A program made the translations under genes and the position numbers. A stretch of DNA of 64,000 nucleotides. It comes from Bacteroidaceae bacterium. Lineage in GTDB: Bacteria; Bacteroidota; Bacteroidia; Bacteroidales; Bacteroidaceae. Shown piece after piece: positions 44,101 to 55,500 of this stretch (positions within the stretch are counted from its first letter, which is position 1; every line of letters begins with the position of its first letter). The stretch spans positions 78,319-142,318 of the forward strand of contig JAGCDE010000045.1 of assembly GCA_017651315.1 (NCBI GenBank). Reading direction: 5' to 3'. The notes beneath the pieces were generated by a model that saw only the letters and a program-made list of their open reading frames with translations, was not told the origin of the DNA and did not search any database.

Positions 44101-45565
44101 TTACCCGATTCTTGATGACATTGACCGTGTAGGCGTACAGTTAATCTATTACGGAGGTTTGGAAGAAGGGGAGTCTGGCCATACAAGTGATATTGTATGG
44201 TATAACATTCAAGAGTCTGACAAAGTTGATTATACAAATGCTCCTGACATTTCATATATCAAAGCTGATGGAACAACAGGCATCCACAAAGCAATACCTA
44301 TTTCAACAACACAAGGAGCTACTACACTGGCTTCGGGATGGTATGTGATAGACCGTGATGTAGATTATACTGAAATGGTGGTTTTTGAAGGCGATGCCAA
44401 TATCATCCTTGCAGACGGCTGCACCATGACTGTTGGCACGGCCGGCAATCCTATTACGAGTGAATACGGCATAGCGGGCGGATCTTTAAAAATATATGGA
44501 CAGAGCGGAGGTACCGGACAACTTATTACAGCAGGTACAGATGCCGGCATAATCTGCTCATATATCACCATCAACGGAGGTAACGTAACGGCAACTGCAT
44601 ATAAAAACAACGGAATCTACATCTACGGTAACATAAATATCAACGGAGGTAACATAACAGCAAATAACAGTATTCTCACCTTATTTGGAAACATCAACCT
44701 TGCCGGCGGCACCGTAACCGCCACAAATATAACAGCACAAAGAGGCTTAGTCAAACTGGCAGGAAACACATCGCTGAATACTCTGAACATCCCTACAGAT
44801 GTCACGGTTAACAGCATTTCGCTGGACCGCACATTCACAGCAGGAAAGACCGCCACACTCATGCTGCCATTAAGCATGAGTGTAAGCGACATAAGTGGAG
44901 GTTCTTTCTATACCTTTGGTGGTGTGAAGAAAGATAATGGTCAGTGGGTTGCCATAATGAATCAGCTAACAGACTCGCTTACTGCCAACACACCGTATCT
45001 GGTAATGCCTACAGAAACATCGCTCACATTCAACGTTTCTGACAATGGTGTGACGCTTAACACCACGGGCGGCGGAAACGGCCAGACGGCCGATCCGGGC
45101 AGTCACTGGACGTTTAAGGGAACGTATGACTACATGAAGTGGACCACCGACACGGAAGACCCCGACTACAGCACCGAGCGTGCTGACGAGATTGGCAAGG
45201 TCTATGGATTTGCCGGAGTAGCGAATCCTGAGAACAGCATTGACGTGGGTGACTTTGTGAAGGTGGCCAACGGCGCCAGGATACGCCCCATGAGCGCATA
45301 CCTGATGTGGAACGACACCAAGAACGCAGTTCCTTTACGCGGCATCAACTTATCGGGGGCTGCCCAGGAACTGCCTAACCGTATAATGGTACGCCTGGTT
45401 GGCATCGATGGCACATTGACCGGCATAGGTACGCTTGACACCCAGACTGGCCAGATTAGCTTTGATGCCGACGGCTGGTACACACTTGACGGCATCCGAT
45501 TAGAAGGAGAGCCCATAAAGAGCGGCATATACATTAACAACGGAAAGAAAATTGTAATAGAATAA
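41141..45565 (+). CDS. Large secreted repeat protein (surface adhesin-like)
   Basis: A 1474-residue protein. The signal peptide runs to LPAWTA near residue 29. At about 198-416 there is a beta-helix-like module (GSGTEADPYVIHNLGGW, FSGHFDGNGKTLNV, then repeated short turns) that is also found three times in the 3242-residue protein. Three tandem repeats of about 137 residues follow at about 470-885, each with VAFDGNDVYIKGLSY-type, PEAWVKGTL, GQYLG and DKTLSLTT segments. A right-handed helix-like stretch (ITINGGNVTATAY, NININGGNITANN) covers about 1054-1203. The C-terminus (LDGIRLEGEPIKSGIYINNGKKIVIE) is a short sorting-signal-like domain common in Bacteroidales. It has no recognised enzyme domain; adhesion is inferred. 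Confidence 0.85.
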   Translation: MLFPSQQKTFAKRTLCLILITLMSLPAWTADYITDVTVIGFNVNSFQMVIKKYLQWKSFSVNLNEGCSSSMIINLLYKTSRSNDSEVITDFLLRQGNNPPDSLTYQGRTYHLTPYDGSYTFTNSKGDLNNGAGGDYIYLYYTKDDFPDGRAVDGITFNSIKDGAVGDYGGTEGYDLNEGTEGSKIYMHLSTMKVPTTGSGTEADPYVIHNLGGWNDLAVNVSNGNSYSGEYFKLGKNISGITTVVGNTTYPFSGHFDGNGKTLNVNTTDPPFLYINEATIQNLTVTGCVSSNRTWSSGLVGILEGEANTIQDCIVKATVSGPTNVGGFVGASAGGTTDSVTIRNCIFDGTLETGNADGFAGGLIGWCNTIAFNVSDCLIKGTYSGTGHMHSVDCRQPEDQTRGYVSDTYYLNTIDLTDFPDDHTVSKTEGIAVSNTMVDELWNIPVTATDGRTYYRSGSATIVDEPVKLPEEAVVQSGWAIISNFYMSMTTLDYDRYIEVAFHNNDIYIKGLSLFFPDSWLKGKLNGNTAVFANGQFMGENESGKHYMTGFDGHNFTDIEFSYNDIANTLTLTTYRLFDSPERNSLLVWGYFLNLMVSGPQTDQLIQVPEGVEIETDWVIDGNYILESSANFGINQATEVAFDGNDVYIKGLSYFHPEAWVKGTLTDNKLSLYYGQYLGETNGKKTYLIGLDNGAIVDIVFNYDRNDKTLSLTTPYILENDNPKLFSNIRGYYDGLKVYKGMLKTILPQGIETQEYMCSGRSVHLFDGSPRYFNFYFETYKIGFDGNDVYIQGLSYEIPDAWAKGTLDGNTITFPKGQFLGHDEYNHSHYLLGMKDSELCDVTFSYDDQAKTLTSNTWVVDNRNKYSVNSFYDYSYIHADNSVWEPFKEPEATPVNPTVVSEECQFVWMEAFKLIGIVLDVPYYDIDGNKINPNKLYYRIYEDCNNQIQHVENILNAFTTGLNDSYETPILGSNHYSYMSGNRLTFYYPILDDIDRVGVQLIYYGGLEEGESGHTSDIVWYNIQESDKVDYTNAPDISYIKADGTTGIHKAIPISTTQGATTLASGWYVIDRDVDYTEMVVFEGDANIILADGCTMTVGTAGNPITSEYGIAGGSLKIYGQSGGTGQLITAGTDAGIICSYITINGGNVTATAYKNNGIYIYGNININGGNITANNSILTLFGNINLAGGTVTATNITAQRGLVKLAGNTSLNTLNIPTDVTVNSISLDRTFTAGKTATLMLPLSMSVSDISGGSFYTFGGVKKDNGQWVAIMNQLTDSLTANTPYLVMPTETSLTFNVSDNGVTLNTTGGGNGQTADPGSHWTFKGTYDYMKWTTDTEDPDYSTERADEIGKVYGFAGVANPENSIDVGDFVKVANGARIRPMSAYLMWNDTKNAVPLRGINLSGAAQELPNRIMVRLVGIDGTLTGIGTLDTQTGQISFDADGWYTLDGIRLEGEPIKSGIYINNGKKIVIE

Positions 45566-45705
45566 TGATGGATACCACTATGGATACAAAGAAGATATAC
45601 TTGAAGCCCACTGTTGAGGTGATAAAGCTGAATGCCGACACCACCCTGTTACAGGGTAGCCCAACACCGCCCAATGCACCCGGTTTTAGTGGCTGGTTGG
45701 GTTGA
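45565..45705 (+). CDS. 46-residue coupled peptide (KPTVEVIKL type)
   Basis: The ATG at 45565 overlaps the stop codon of the 1474-residue gene (TAATG); a second ATG follows at once. The product runs MMDTTMDTKKIYLKPTVEV then IKLNADTTLLQGSP and ends in a Pro/Gly tail (TPPNAPGFSGWLG). Short proteins with K-x-Y-x-KP-x-x-x-V-I-K-L and a later LL-x-GS are recurrent in Bacteroidales, often beside large surface proteins; I know of no assigned role. The conserved front and variable Gly/Pro-rich tail look like a leader plus core, but no modifying enzyme is nearby. Confidence 0.7.
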   Translation: MMDTTMDTKKIYLKPTVEVIKLNADTTLLQGSPTPPNAPGFSGWLG

Positions 45706-45867
45706 TATTTACCCCGAAGATTGATGTAGGTACACTGAGGGATACTTTCTTTATCGATCAATTGAGTAAAGAAAACTTGAGATTTTTGTGTTTTTGGGCT
45801 TAATAAATTTTGAGGTGTTATAGATTTGAGGTGTTATAGATTGGTATTATGTCTGTATGGGGGATGT

Positions 45868-45885
45868 ACAAATCAAAACAGACTC
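45868..45885 (-). repeat. Dispersed repeat copy 5
   Basis: GAGTCTGTTTTGATTTGT on the minus strand, the only clean copy in this orientation outside the palindromic pair. Confidence 0.65.
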
Positions 45886-45941
45886 TAAATAGTTCAATCA
45901 AAAAAACGCACAATAATATTCTACAGGTTGTGGGATATCCT

Positions 45942-45949
45942 TATTTTTG
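45942..45949 (+). promoter_or_regulatory. -7 box for the 45989-56903 operon
   Basis: TATTTTTG, 40 nt upstream of the ATG at 45989. No clear -33 element. It excludes the TTG start at 45947. Confidence 0.5.
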
Positions 45950-45988
45950 CAGAAAGAAATAACTATAGTAATAATTAACTATAACAAT

Positions 45989-46546
45989 ATGAGAAAATCA
46001 GTTTTTACAGTAGCAGCAGCCATAATGATGGCTACTTGTGTACTTGCCCAGGACATTCCTGCAGGCATGCGTATGGAGATTATTGAGAGTGAAGATGACA
46101 GCCGTGACCAGTACACGATATTCAAATACAAGGAAAAGAACGGCAACACCGGTTATTACATGGGTGTAGGCAATAAGATTGAACTCTTGGGTCTGGTGCG
46201 TGACGATATAACAGACATGTCCATATCACACATGGATGAGGTATGTCTGCCCATGGGCAGCACAAGACAGGAGGTGATTGACAACCTGGATTCTTACCTT
46301 GAACTGCTTGGCAAGCCCGCAGGCACTACCGTTGAGTTCCCGTGCAGGATAGACAATTACGCTGGATTGGGCGAGGAGTCAAAAACGACATGCATAGTAA
46401 CCAAGCGCTTCCTGCAAGGTAAGAGACTCTGTTTCCACTTTACCAGCGGTAATCGTACAGCCAAGGCCGACCTGCGCAAATCATCTGTCAAATCGATGAA
46501 GTTAAGTGTAAAGCTGGACATAAAACTGCACCCTAATAAGGACTGA
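45989..46546 (+). CDS. Hypothetical secreted protein
   Basis: A 185-residue protein from MRKSVFTVAAAIMMATCVLAQ (45989). The mature part is about 160 residues with predicted strands (RMEIIESEDDSRDQYTIFKYKEKNGNTGYYMGVGNKIELLG) and ends in alternating basic strands (KSSVKSMKLSVKLDIKLHPNKD). Two Cys are visible in the mature part (EVCLPMG, EFPCRI), with others in TCIVTK and LCFHF. I do not recognise a family. It stands first in a putative operon, 51 nt before the giant surface protein, so it may be a chaperone, partner or minor subunit; that is inference. Confidence 0.75.
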   Translation: MRKSVFTVAAAIMMATCVLAQDIPAGMRMEIIESEDDSRDQYTIFKYKEKNGNTGYYMGVGNKIELLGLVRDDITDMSISHMDEVCLPMGSTRQEVIDNLDSYLELLGKPAGTTVEFPCRIDNYAGLGEESKTTCIVTKRFLQGKRLCFHFTSGNRTAKADLRKSSVKSMKLSVKLDIKLHPNKD

Positions 46547-46597
46547 AATGCCATTTTACAGTAAGGTTACGATCAAATAAGGACTATCCCGTTGTTT

Positions 46598-49500
46598 ATG
46601 AAGAAGACTGTATTGTTTACTCTTTCTTTGCTGTGCACAATGGCACAGGGAGTTAGAGCATGGGACGGCTCAGGAACCGTTGAAAATCCCTACCAGATCC
46701 GTAATTCGGCCGACTGGCAGACATTGGCGGCCGAAGTAAGTAACGGTAACGTTGCCGTAGGAACCGCATTCAGGCTGATGGGCGACATCAGCATCACTAC
46801 GCCTGTGGGTACAAGTGACCATCGGTTCAGCGGAATCTTTGATGGCGGGGGACACACCATAACGGCAAGTCTGTCGGTTCCAAGTGGACGCACTGCACCT
46901 TTTGCCTACGTTGAGGATGCCACCATCAGCCATCTGCACGTGGATGGAACCATACAGGGCGGAAAGCACACTGCAGGTATCACCAGCAGCGTAACGGGTA
47001 CAGACAACAGGATAGAGGACTGCCATGTATCGGCCGATATAACCACGTTCATCGAGAGCGGAATAGTTATTGCCGCCGGTATAGTAGGTCACGGAAATAC
47101 TGCCACACTTACCATTGAGGGCTGTCTGTTTGACGGTACAATCACTTCAACCGGCGTCATTGATGACAGCTATGCTGGCTCAATAGTGGGCTGGTGCACC
47201 ACACCTGTAACAAACATCACCGTAAAGAACTGCATAGAGAACGCTACCTACACCAATATACGGCACGCAGGATTCAGTTATGCCGATGACAGAAGCGCCT
47301 ATACTGTTTCCCGGACAAACTGCTATTCACTGAACCACAACTGGGGAGAGGTAAAGCACGGCTACAGGATTATCTATCTCTCTGACACATTCATTCCCCT
47401 TTATGCTCCTGTCAAGGCCTACAGCACCAGCGGCATTGAGGCATCTCAGGTAGGATTGAAACAGGGCGGCACTTTCTATGCCGGAAGTGGCGAGAGAGTG
47501 GTGATAGAATCATCTTATTATTTTGACGCAGGGCTTATTGGATACAACTTCAGTTCAGGTGACATAACCGTTGAGAGTGGTGACGAGATACTCACTATGC
47601 CTGCCCAGGACGTTTATATGTCAGCTTATCATGAATATGAGGGCGACGGTGATGAAGCCCATCCTTATTTGATTGAAAATGAGGGTGACTGGCTGCAGTT
47701 TGCCTACAATATGGCTGACAGGAACTACAACACCAGTCATTATCTACTGACAAATGACATAGAGATACATTTGCGTGCCGGCGGTCCCATGCCGGACGGC
47801 AATAACTACATGGATATATGTTTTGGCGGCACGTTTGACGGTGGCGGGCATACCATAAACGCCAGTCTGGATGGCGGCGAATATACAGCTCCGTTCTACA
47901 AGGTTGACGGAGCTACCATCAAGAACCTGCATGTGGCAGGTAATATCAGTGGCGGCATCCACTCGTCGGGGCTTGTGGGCGGCATCCAAAGCACGGACGG
48001 ACACACCAACCTGATAGAGAACTGCCGCGTATCGGCCACTATCACATGCAGTAGTACCCATGCGGGCGGCTTCGTAGGACACGCCTACAGCTCGACCACC
48101 ACACTGCGGGGCTGTCTCTTCGACGGACGCATCACGGGCAATAACCTCACCTACGTGGGCACCCTCGTGGGATGGTGCGGTAACAATGGCGGCGGCATCA
48201 CGCTCCAGGACTGCGCTGACTATGCAGCCGTCAATGCCGGAGTCTTCGGTGCCCAAGGCTGTAAAACAGACTTGGTGTGGGAAGAAGGCGCCACAGCCAA
48301 GTGCCACTCGGCCATCAACTGCTACGGCGGCTCCGGCGTTGGAAAGCGGACTGCTGTAGTACGCAACGGTAACCCCGCCCTCAATGTAACCTGGCATCTC
48401 CGGGATGGACTGTCAGCCCCCGTTGAATATGCCGTAAGCCATCTTGCCTCATACGGCACGGGACTGCTCTTTGATAACGAAGTTTTCTTTGTAGGAAAGG
48501 ATGAAACACTGCTCTTCTACCCTGCTGCAAAGGAGGAATTCTCTCTGATTGCTGTTACGATTGACGCTGAAGCCACTCTGGGGCTGGCAGGCGGCGGCTG
48601 GTACAGTGCAACATTCACAAATACCGTTAACTCCAGGTTCAACATTGACGCCACCATCATGAGTAGCGGCGACTTCACTGGTGACGGCACCGAGGTGTCG
48701 CCCTACCTGATAAGCAGCACGGCCGAATGGACAAAGCTGTCCCTTGACTTGTCAACCGGCAATAACACCTATATTGGCAAGGTCTTCCGCTTGACTCAGA
48801 ACATCGACTGCGGGGGTATCAGCGTGGGTACCGACGAGCATCCTTTCAGCGGCACGTTCGACGGTGACGGTCATACGCTGACACTCAATGCGGGCAGCGA
48901 TTATAATCCTTCTCCAACGGCAGTCTCGCCTTTCTACCGCGTCAGCGAAGCCACGTTCCGCCATCTGCATACCGCAGGTAAGGTATGCACCAGTGCCCAA
49001 TATACAGGTGGCATCATCTCACAGGTCTTCGGAAGCAAGGCCACCCGTCTCTATGACTGCCACTCATCAATGACAGTCTTCAGCACCATCAGTGGTGATG
49101 CCTCAAATGGCGGACTGGTAGGTGCCGCTTCCAACTGTGACTCGCTGGTCATAGAGCGCTGCTCGTTCACGGGCAATCTGCATTCTAATGGAAGTGCTAC
49201 CAACTGCGGTGGCTTTATCGGCTGGTCGAATGTGCCCGTCACCATACGTCAGAGCCTCTTCGACCCCGCGGATCTGGTCTGGTACTATCTCGTCCGCATA
49301 GGTCAGAACTTCGCCCGGATGGCAGACTACAGCAAACTCACTATTGAGGACTGTTACACCACCTATAATTTTGAGGCAGACGGCCATCAGGGCACTTTCG
49401 TTGTTGACGAACTCTTTGCTCCCGAAGGCGGCTCATACGAGTTTGTGGGCGAGCCCGATGTGACCTTCAACGGACGCGGCTATTACAAGAACGGATGCTG

Positions 49501-52500
49501 GATACGTACCACACTTGATGCAAGCATGCCGTTCGACCATTGGCAGGACGGCCTGAACGGCTGCTTCATAAGTGACCCGTGGACACGCAACGGCCTGCAT
49601 CAGCTCAAGGATATGAATTACAAGCCCAGCCTTGGAGCATATTCAATCCCCATTCCTGAGGCTGAGACAGAGCGCACGCTCTGGGGCGTGACCTACCGCT
49701 ACCTGTCGCGTCGCGACTACCATTTCTACATAAGTGACGAGTACCGTTTGGCCAAGGGCTGGGAGTTTGAAAGCTCAGATGCCGATGCCAACCTTATTGT
49801 CAAGGACAGCAATGGTAAAGCATCGGAGATAACCGTCATTACAGGCTACCGCGAGAGTGACTACAACAGCGACGGCGTACAGATACACAATGACCTTGTG
49901 GGCGACTGGCGCAACCACACCCATCTGGGTCTCATAGCCCCTCATGCTTTCCGTAACAGCCAAGCACTCAAGTCTCTCTACTTCAAGGACACCGATGCCA
50001 ACAACTACAACGCTCTGTTGCCGTTTGATTTCACCATTGAAACAGGAGCCTTTGAGAACTGCACGAACTTCAAGGAACTCAAGATGATGCAGTACACCAC
50101 CAGAGATGACAACCATTGGGAGGCAATCAGTCCCGACCAGGTTACATTTCTGGCCGATAACGCATTTGACGGCTGCCCCAATCTTAAAATCAGTGTTCAG
50201 GCCGACAAGTACCAAGGTTACTTTGCGTCATCCGTTTGGAAGAAACATAAGAGCCGTTTCATCATTTATGAGGCCACGACCGAGGACTTCACTGTCAATG
50301 GCGTCAAGTACCACTGGTACCGCAATTTTGACCAGACCGAGGACCTTAAGAATGACGAGAGCGGCAAGGAGAAGATGTTGCAGCAAATACGGATTTGGAA
50401 TGCCGACTATCAGCAGTTCAATGCAGCCTCGCTGCTGGATACCAAGGATGACTGCAACGTCTATTACGCCAGCATAATAGGTGTGGATAACTCTGACATA
50501 GATAATGCCGGCGGAACCATGCGCATCTACAATGATCCCGGATCATATTACAACTACAAGACAATTGTTCTGAACCGTGATGCCATAGCAGGCAACACCC
50601 ACATAAAGAACATCGAGTTCTGGCAGACCAACGGACGAAGTGAGAACTCATTCAGCGACCTCAGGATGGTCATCCCCAACGGAGCCTTCAAGGGCTGCAC
50701 CAACCTGAAAGAACTGCGCCTGTTCTACTACGTTCAGGACGGCGATGACCGCTGGACGGCACTCGGCCCTAAGGATATCATCCCGGGCGACAACATTTTC
50801 GGGCTGGAATCTGTTAGACCGGATGATATCAATAAGGACTATGACTTTGGATCCAAGCCGAAAGTACCTCAAGATTTCAAAATCATCGTTGCACCTGAAC
50901 TCTATCCTGATTTTATGGACGACCCTAACTGGCTGCCTTACTTGGGATATATTGAGCCAATGGAATATCTGCCTGCCCGAAGTGATGACTTCACACTTAA
51001 TGGACTCACATACAGCTACATGACTTCGCCGGGAGGTATCATGCAGACATCACAGGTGGTAAGCCAGGATGTATCATGGTGGACAGCCCCGCGTATAGCC
51101 ATTGAAGTGGCGCTCATGGTGGCCACGATGAGTTCTACATTAGCCGGAACAACGGCCGCACAGCAGCAGGCGGGATTACAGGCACTGGAAAACTCTTCTT
51201 TCTCAGCGCTCGAGCAGAGCTCCAGTAATCTGACGGCTGCACAAGAATTCAAGAACTTTGTAACAAGGACGACAGCTGCGTTGACTACAGCTTACAACAC
51301 AAATGGTCCTAAGCAAATTGAAAATATTGTCAAAGTAATCGCAGCCCTGAACACAAGAAAATTGACAGATTTCGGACTGGAGAATACTGCAACCGCTGCA
51401 TTACTCCAAATGTGGGGCATTGTAAACGCAAATGGACTTTTCGTGGCAACAGAAGAGTCTCTGGCTAAAATGGAAGAGTATGTTTTACTGGGATGTGCTT
51501 TTAACTTATCCCAAGGATTTGCTAATACCGCCACACAGAAAGCCGTCACGCAACTTGCTACCCAGAAGGCAGCCTATGAAGCAGTAAAGAGAGCCTATGA
51601 AGCAGCACAGAAAAGATTTTTTATCAACATGGCAATAAGCCGGCAGTATGTAAATGAGGCGACAATGCGCAAAGTGTTGCCATCAGTGGCTGGCTCTGTC
51701 TCTACAGCAGGCTATCTAGCCTCTAAGTGCTGGGGCGGCAGCGGTTCATACAATGCCGACCTGATGAACAAGGGCATGCGTGAGAACATACTCTCCAATA
51801 TCCACCAGGTGGGCCTGGTGGGCGGTGGCTATGTCATCACCACCCCACAGAAGAATCTGGTTTATCACACTTATATTAATAATGTGGATGACAACCTTAC
51901 TGATGCAGTCATTGAGGCCGGAAGTTGGACGGGAACCAACCAGTCAACAGCTACAATGACCTTTGCCCGCAATGCATTCAGGAACAAGCCAAATCTCAAG
52001 ACAATACGTTTCAAGGAAAGTCCCTGTACCAGCAACGCATCCATGTCATTGCCATTAACCATTCCCGACTCGGCTTTCGTGGGATGCACATCGCTGACAG
52101 AGTTCAGCACGCTGCTGCAGACTGAAGGCAACGGCACACGCGCCCTGGGTCCGGAGAACTTCATCCTGGCAGGCGACAGCATATTTGCAGGTCTGGACTC
52201 ACTCAAGTTCCACATCGTCATAGACCCGCTGCGCAAGGAAGATTTCCTGGCCAGTGAGTCGTGGAAGCCGCTGCAGCGTTTCTTCAAGTACGAGAGTGCC
52301 CAACCTGCTCCCACTGAAAGTGCATATGGTGCCAATTATGCCTACGCCTATGAGATGAATTCCATCAAGAAAGAGCACAAGGCTCAGGGCCACCTGGTAG
52401 AACACACCCTCGTGGTCAGTGCGGATGATGACTTCATCACCGGCCACCAGGGAGCCGTGAAGCTCTGCAATGACATAGGTGTATGGAACAACTATCAGAT

Positions 52501-55500
52501 AGATGAGGTTAAGGCCGAGGCTTTCAAGGGGAAACTTAACCTTCGTTCAGTATCGTTTGTTGACCTTTACGGCGCAGGTGCATTCGGTGACTGCTATTCC
52601 GACCTGCAGGTTCATATAGGTGACCGTGCCTTCCAGGATTGTGCAAATCTGGCCGATCTGGACCTGCTCTATATGGTTACTGACGGAATCAACCACATAG
52701 TGCCTATGACACCCCAAATGATCACGATAGGCAAGGACGTGTTCAAGGGCTCGCCCGCCCGGCTGAAGATGATGCCTCAGCAGGTGGCATGGTTCGAGGC
52801 TGACGATACATGGGCAGAGTACAAGGACCGCTTCATGCCGTGTGTGGTGCGCTTTACCGATCCGGGCATTAAGAAAGCCCTGAAAGATATGGCCTACTAC
52901 GACCCCGCCAATACCGGCACTGACCCGGCCTACTGGGAAGACTACTGCGACTTTGCCCGCATAGGCGGTGCAGGATTCTCTTGGCTGGACGGTAAGTTCA
53001 CCGCTCAGAGAGAGAACATTTACTCATTTGCCGATTTTCGCTGGTTTGAGAGCGTAGGTCTGGATTATGTAGGCAACTCATGGTTTGACGGTTGCTACAA
53101 GATGGGTGACATAGTTCTGCCGTCAACCATCAAGACCATCGGTGCAAGGGCATTCTATGGATGTGCTGCATTGCAGGAGATTGAGATTCCTGCAGGTGTG
53201 ACGCAGATAGGCGCCAATGCATTTGACGGCTGCACCAGCCTGAACACAATCATGGTCAAGGGTGATGTGCCCGCCGCAATAGGCTCAGATGCTTTCCATA
53301 AGCATGACAATCTGAGAATCTACGTACCAACCGACAAGGTGGACGAATACACCACGGCCTGGAGCGAATATGCCCGTTACATCCAGCCTGCCGCCACATA
53401 TAACCTGTATAAGGAGGTGACCGTATATGGCGTAGGAGAACTGGCATCTAAACTGGGTCTTACGCTGATTAAGGAAAACGACAAGGTACGTTATATTGTG
53501 GGGCCGTACGCCAAGTATGACTCGCTTACCGTAACGGGTCCGCTTAACGGTGAGGATGTAGCCGTGCTGCGCCACATGATGGGTGCCAATGGCTGGGAGA
53601 GTGAGTCCACCGACGGACAGCTGCGCTACCTGAACCTGTGGAACGCAAGCCTTAAGCGCGACATGGTGAACAGCTACAACGGTTATGGCGTTGATGAGTA
53701 TCTGGAGAAAGACAATTGGATTGGAGAGTATATGTTTCACAACTGTAACTCTCTTGAGAGCGTTGTACTGCCCAAGACCGTAACCGAAATTGGTGAGAAC
53801 GCATTCCAGGAGGCATTTGGTCTTAAGCGCATAACGGTGGGACGCAACACTACAAAATATACCCGTGACCTGCTTCAGGATCTTCCCGGTATAGAGGAAG
53901 TAGTATTCCTTACCGATACCCCCGCTACCAGCGAGAGCAGCGATCCGTGGGAGGCTCCCATTGGGCAGGTTTATACACTGACGTCACAGCTGGGTGATTA
54001 CCTTGGTGATCCGGGTCTTACACAGCAGGCACAGGCTGTAAGCAGCCCGTTCTCAAGTGACGACCTGATGTGGGTATTGGCCGATAAGGGACATTTCTTC
54101 CCGTCACAGTACCTCAGTCTTGAGAATGTGGAGAACATTTTCAGCTACAACACCACTATTAAGGATCTTGATGAGTTTGACAGGTTCCGGAATGTGAAGA
54201 GACTTGAAAACACATTCACCGGCATGTCAAGTCTGGAAACAATATCACTCCCTGCTGAGATAGAATACATCAGTTCAACCGCATTCATCGGCTGCTCAAA
54301 ACTGAAGACTATCCATATAAGCTGCGTGGGTGATACCGTTCCTACGTTGGCTATGGATGCATTTATCAGTCTTCCGGCTGATTTCAGCATTCTTGTTCCC
54401 AAACAGTACTGCAAGCTTTACCGCGAGCGTTGGGCACAGTATGCTGACCATATCAACCCTGAAAGCACCAACAGTGACTATACCGAGATAATAACCGTGG
54501 TACTTACCGAGCCCAATACGCTGGCCGAAAAGCTTGGCCTGACCATAACCACCGATCGGGCATCGGAATTCGGCGGCAATTATGTGAAAGGCATCAAGGG
54601 TGACTACAGCCAGATCTACAAGCTTAAAGTCATCGGACCCATTTCAGGTGCCGACCTGGATGTGATGCGCTATATGGCGGGCTACTGCCCGTGGGCTTCG
54701 ACCCGTAACTACAGCGGTCGTCTTGAGTACATTGACCTGTACGATGCCGATATCGTTGAGAGTAACATGGGTGTAGTGGGCTACTACAAGGCCGGCAGCA
54801 GTTTCTATTTGGCCGAGAACTTCAAACTCTACAATATTGAAAAGAATAAGCTGCCTCACCACGCATTCCTGCGCGCCTACAACCTTAAGACACTGATCTT
54901 GCCGCGTACATGCACTGAAGTTAACGAACGCGCCCTGCAGGAGTGTGAAGGACTGGAGACACTGGTAATAGGTGATGACATGACTACGTTCAACTGGAAC
55001 GCTCTGGATGACGATGCTATGCTTACCCGTATGTACATCCTGGCCAAGAACAAGGTTGAGATTGACACTGAGCTGGCCTTATGGCGCTGGCTGTGTAACA
55101 ACTACAACCCCACGTTTGACGCTTTCTACGTACGACCGTCACTCTATGATCAGTATCTCATGGACGATGCCTATACGGGCAGTTCCTGGCAGCGTACCAA
55201 CAACGTATCAAAGGGTGATTTCAACGATGACGAGTCATTCTGCGTATTTGCAAGCCATGCTGCCGCAACCCATGATGACCTGACAGGGGTGTTTAGCGTA
55301 AACGGATGGTTTGACAACCACACCGGCGTGCGTGACCTGACAGCACTGGGATTTGCAGCCATTGATGAACTGCGTGCCGAGGATATGCAGAAACTTACCC
55401 GGCTGGAGTGCGTGACTCTGCCCGTTACGTTGACCAAAATTGATGATAACGTATTCTCTATGGCTACTAACCTGCGGTACGTGGATATGCTGATGATTGA

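Larger units (their letters stand above)
45706..45988. other. 283-bp intergenic region
   Basis: It contains a 16-bp tandem pair (TTGAGGTGTTATAGAT-like, about 45809-45842), dispersed repeat copy 5 (45868-45885) and a -7 box TATTTTTG at 45942-45949 that would start the mRNA near 45956. Confidence 0.55.
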
